Origin: Watersipora subatra
Lineage: Eukaryota > Bryozoa > Gymnolaemata > Cheilostomatida > Watersiporidae
Length of the DNA stretch: 64,000 nucleotides
NCBI RefSeq assembly: GCF_963576615.1
Contig: NC_088708.1
Location: 68,716,672 to 68,780,671 of the forward strand
Direction of reading: 5' to 3'
Shown here: positions 53,201-64,000 of the stretch, piece after piece
Layout of the letters: each line of letters starts with the position of its first letter
Position numbering within the stretch: position 1 is the first letter of the stretch
Notes under the pieces: generated by a model
What the model saw: the letters and a program-made list of their open reading frames with translations, nothing else
Databases searched by the model: none
Told to the model about the DNA's origin: nothing
Translations under genes and position numbers: made by a program

Positions 53201-53541
53201 GTTAAAACATTGATTGAGTAAACAATCTAGGGTACACACGCGTGTATTTTGCTTAGTATGACTACAATCAAAATATGCGACAGAAAAAATAGCACGTGTT
53301 CCAAGAATCATTGTTTTTTTCTGAGTTTTTAAGTCTTATACGCACCAAACTAATGCCACTACGTCTAAGCGTTCAGCAATACGCATGGCCAATGATACAC
53401 AGCGTACCAGTATATGATGTTATAGTGTTATCGAAATATGTTACGGTTGAAACGACTTAAACAACGGCAATTTAAAGTTTTAGTCGGTCTATTGCATATA
53501 CCTCATTTATTGGCCATTTGGTTAGTCACATGATGTGAAAC
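50214..53541. other. Divergent intergenic region between SRCIN1 and METTL5
   Basis: It should contain the SRCIN1 5' UTR and promoter and the METTL5 promoter. The one ORF of note is on the minus strand at 52220-52552 (110 residues, opening MLSHYHRLLLFVVDS). It has a hydrophobic stretch NLLVLGGILISVAVILKQLG followed by an amphipathic segment. I do not recognise it, and no partner exon was found. Confidence 0.4.
52220..52552 (-). CDS. Unassigned 110-residue ORF with one hydrophobic segment
   Basis: A single open frame on the minus strand opens MLSHYHRLLLFVVDS. Residues about 17-37 form a membrane-like segment, followed by EKWVEGLLIKGLAHLCYLLD, which could be amphipathic. Possible internal splice acceptors (CACAG) precede it. 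It could be a real exon of an unseen gene, a processed fragment or chance. No homologue comes to mind. Confidence 0.2.
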   Translation of the reverse strand: MLSHYHRLLLFVVDSQPNLLVLGGILISVAVILKQLGTLFEKWVEGLLIKGLAHLCYLLDIIKRTVFALQQDFAQEQSFMLVLKLKIIFMPFRTDPKYIHIIMHPISAIK

Positions 53542-53574
53542 ATGGCGCTACATGTACATGTTGTTGGCATGTGA
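53542..53574 (+). promoter_or_regulatory. Short upstream ORF and AACATGGCG motif in the METTL5 leader
   Basis: ATG at 53542 opens a 10-codon frame that ends 15 bases before the METTL5 start at 53590. AACATGGCG resembles the core of YY1-type promoter elements found at animal start sites. Whether the ATG is transcribed is unknown, because the cap site cannot be placed from sequence. Confidence 0.4.
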
Positions 53575-62121
<8,547 letters not shown>

Positions 62122-63465
62122 TGTCATGAGATGGTATAATAGTGGCTGTTGACAGAGGGTATTATTGGGAAATGGACGTACATCAAACCTTACAGAAGTT
62201 GGTGCTCAAAGGTGACAGGCAGTGCTTAACATTGCTAGGTTTTACCATGCTAGGGTTGAGCTAGACATTGCTTTCCTTTTCGTGAAACAACGTCGCACAC
62301 CACATTGCAAACAGCCTACACCACTCTTGTTCGGTGTATGGGATGTCTTGGGTTAATCACATGATACACCTAATTTTTATATCAAAATGGACACAATATC
62401 TAATATTATTAAAGAGAGGACCTGTGTGATGTAATCAAACTAATGCTGTTGTTCAACGCAAACTTCAAAGCAAATGTAGTTTTCATACAAACACTTTCTG
62501 TTCTTATGCGTTTCGTCTTTACACTGTTTGAGTCAAATAATTTCTTTTTTAGATTATTGCGAGGCAATTATTAAACTAAATAATACTACAGAATATGCAA
62601 ACACATGCAGCCATTGACAGCTACCACTCAATGGAACTTCCACAAATATCCTCTAGTACTATAGCAATAGAACTACATAATTGTGCATTGTAGTGATAGA
62701 CATGTTCTTAACGATGCAGTTTTTAATATGCAGTATAATGTTTTCCTTCATTTGGCCAGTGAGGTGCCTTTTCTTTGTTGAGCAAATAATAGAGCTGCAA
62801 TTGGAAGTATAGCAAACAATGTGATATGATTGATTTATTAATTGAAAACCAAGCCAAACATTGACAATGCTTCGGCTGATCAGCTTTGTCACAAGAGCAT
62901 GCCCATACATCTAGACAGGGCGCTAGCAAACAAACCCCAATCAGCCGCGCATAACATTATTTGACATGCATGACACAACTCTATGGTCTAAACGAATTTA
63001 TAAAAATATAGGGAATTTTCCTATGGTTATTAATTGTACAAAAATATATGTATTAGTATAGAAATAGACAAGTACATGCACTAGAAACATGAGATTACTC
63101 TAGGCTGTCAATAGAACTTATATGTATAAATCAATGCTGCCGAGCTTACTGCAATGTAAACTCCTAAAGGTCAAGAGTTAACGAAAAGGCGACTAACTGG
63201 TGCAAGCAATCGCTAATATACCGTGTGTACACTTAGGAGAGTTGCCAGAGCAGCTATCCTAAGGCTGGATAATGTAAATTGATTTCATACAAAACTCAAA
63301 TATGAATGGAGTTTAACATATAAATATAGTCATCACAGATATAACATAACACTACTTTTACAATCATAATAGCAATGTAGGAACATTTACAATAGAGCAA
63401 TTTGGCAACGTACAAACAGCTTCAAATTAAGGTTAATTTTAGTAAGAAATCAAAATGCCTGAGAT
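62122..63465. other. METTL5 3' flank, convergent with the next gene
   Basis: No coding exon recognised. ATTAAA at 62570-62575 is one possible poly(A) signal for METTL5; there is no canonical AATAAA close to the stop. The minus-strand ORFs at 62659-62929 show no similarity. Confidence 0.45.
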
Positions 63466-63612
63466 CTATGGATTATGGAAAGTATCTTTAACAATGTTAG
63501 TTACACCGGTGGTATGATAACTCCTCTTATGTAAGACTCCACTACGAGGAAGGTAAGTCCATTGACTACAATCATTAGGTAGGTAAGGTGGTACGTGTGG
63601 CCTGATGTCTGC
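63466..63612 (-). CDS. Probable last coding exon of an unidentified minus-strand gene
   Basis: After the acceptor TTGAATTGCAG the minus strand reads 48 residues in phase 0 to a stop at 63466-63468. It opens ADIRPHVPPYLPNDCSQW, contains LPRSGVLHKRSYHTTGV and ends KDTFHNP. The Pro/Tyr/His-rich, non-repetitive composition and clean acceptor look like a conserved protein end, loosely like small ciliary microtubule proteins, but I cannot name the family. Upstream exons must lie beyond the window, past the adjacent tandem repeat. Confidence 0.45.
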   Translation of the reverse strand, partial: ADIRPHVPPYLPNDCSQWTYLPRSGVLHKRSYHTTGVTNIVKDTFHNP

Positions 63613-63639
63613 CTGCAATTCAAAAATATCCTGTACAAT

Positions 63640-64000
63640 AGAATAATGAGAAGTGTACATCACAGTGAAGTGTACAGTGGCAAAGGTTCGACACAGAGAA
63701 GTGTACAAAATAATGAAAAGTGCAGAGTAGTGCAAGGTATACAGAGTAGTGAAAAGCGTACAGAATAGTGAGAAGTGTACAGAATAGTGAAAAGTGTACC
63801 AAGTAATGAGAAATATACAAAGTAGAAATGTACAAAGTAATGAAATTTTAAAGAATAGTGAGAATTGTACAGAATAAGGAAAACTGTACATAGTAGAAGT
63901 GTAGACTGGTGTATGGAATAGTAAAGTGTACAAAGCAGTGAGAAGTTTACAAAATTATGAAAAATGTAGCGTAGCGAGAAGTCTATAGACTAGAGAGAGG
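63640..64000. repeat. Degenerate AGTGAGAAGTGTACA tandem repeat running off the window
   Basis: About 18-20-base units of the AATAGTGAGAAGTGTACAGA type repeat with variable spacing to the window end. The long minus-strand open frames (TLYISHYLVHFSLF-like) are translations of this array and not genes. It lies just upstream (minus sense) of the exon at 63466-63612, so it is presumably intronic. Confidence 0.8.

Noticed and set aside
63620-63933. Long minus-strand ORFs rich in Phe, Ser, Tyr and His
   Set aside because: They read through the AGTGAGAAGTGTACA tandem repeat. The periodic residues come from the repeat; only the part below 63612 is kept as a candidate exon.

Overview
The window reads as nuclear DNA of an invertebrate animal, most likely a mollusc or another lophotrochozoan. 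It is AT-rich. Genes are split by long introns with GT/AG borders, and about half the length is repeats, MITEs and minisatellites. The species call is inference: no rRNA or mitochondrial marker is present.

Five gene models could be rebuilt by hand from splice sites, reading phase and recalled family sequences, and strands alternate along the window. (1) 7140-12491 (+): 3' part of the RBBP8/CtIP gene (DNA-end resection). (2) 13425-16257 (-): complete LSM12. (3) 21663-25720 (+): a complete 124-residue coiled-coil protein that I do not recognise. (4) 26037-50213 (-): complete 15-exon gene of the SRCIN1 (p140Cap) / KIAA1217 (sickle tail) family. (5) 53590-62121 (+): complete METTL5, the 18S rRNA m6A methyltransferase. 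A probable last exon of another minus-strand gene lies at 63466-63612. The pairs RBBP8/LSM12 and small gene/SRCIN1 converge. LSM12/small gene and SRCIN1/METTL5 diverge. I see no operon-like or pathway clustering.

The rest is mobile and repetitive DNA. A LINE-ORF1-like fragment with a J-domain-like motif sits at the left edge. There is a hAT-like element (5216-6008), a Tigger/pogo derivative that kept a PCNA-binding tail (28850-29602), and a nest of Helitron-type 3' ends (29690-31310). A TA-flanked MITE family has two members (43328-44078 and 59100-59640). A piggyBac deletion derivative with TTAA ends lies in METTL5 intron 1 (53920-55706), and a TA-flanked element with 43-bp inverted ends in METTL5 intron 3 (60122-60829). 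Minisatellites fill several introns (19, 22, about 30, 74-80 and 87 bp units).

I found no CRISPR array, rRNA gene, convincing functional tRNA gene or clearly new multi-gene system. The best leads are the unidentified small gene, the PIP-box remnants, the piggyBac-derived two-exon ORF and the unassigned last exon at the right edge.
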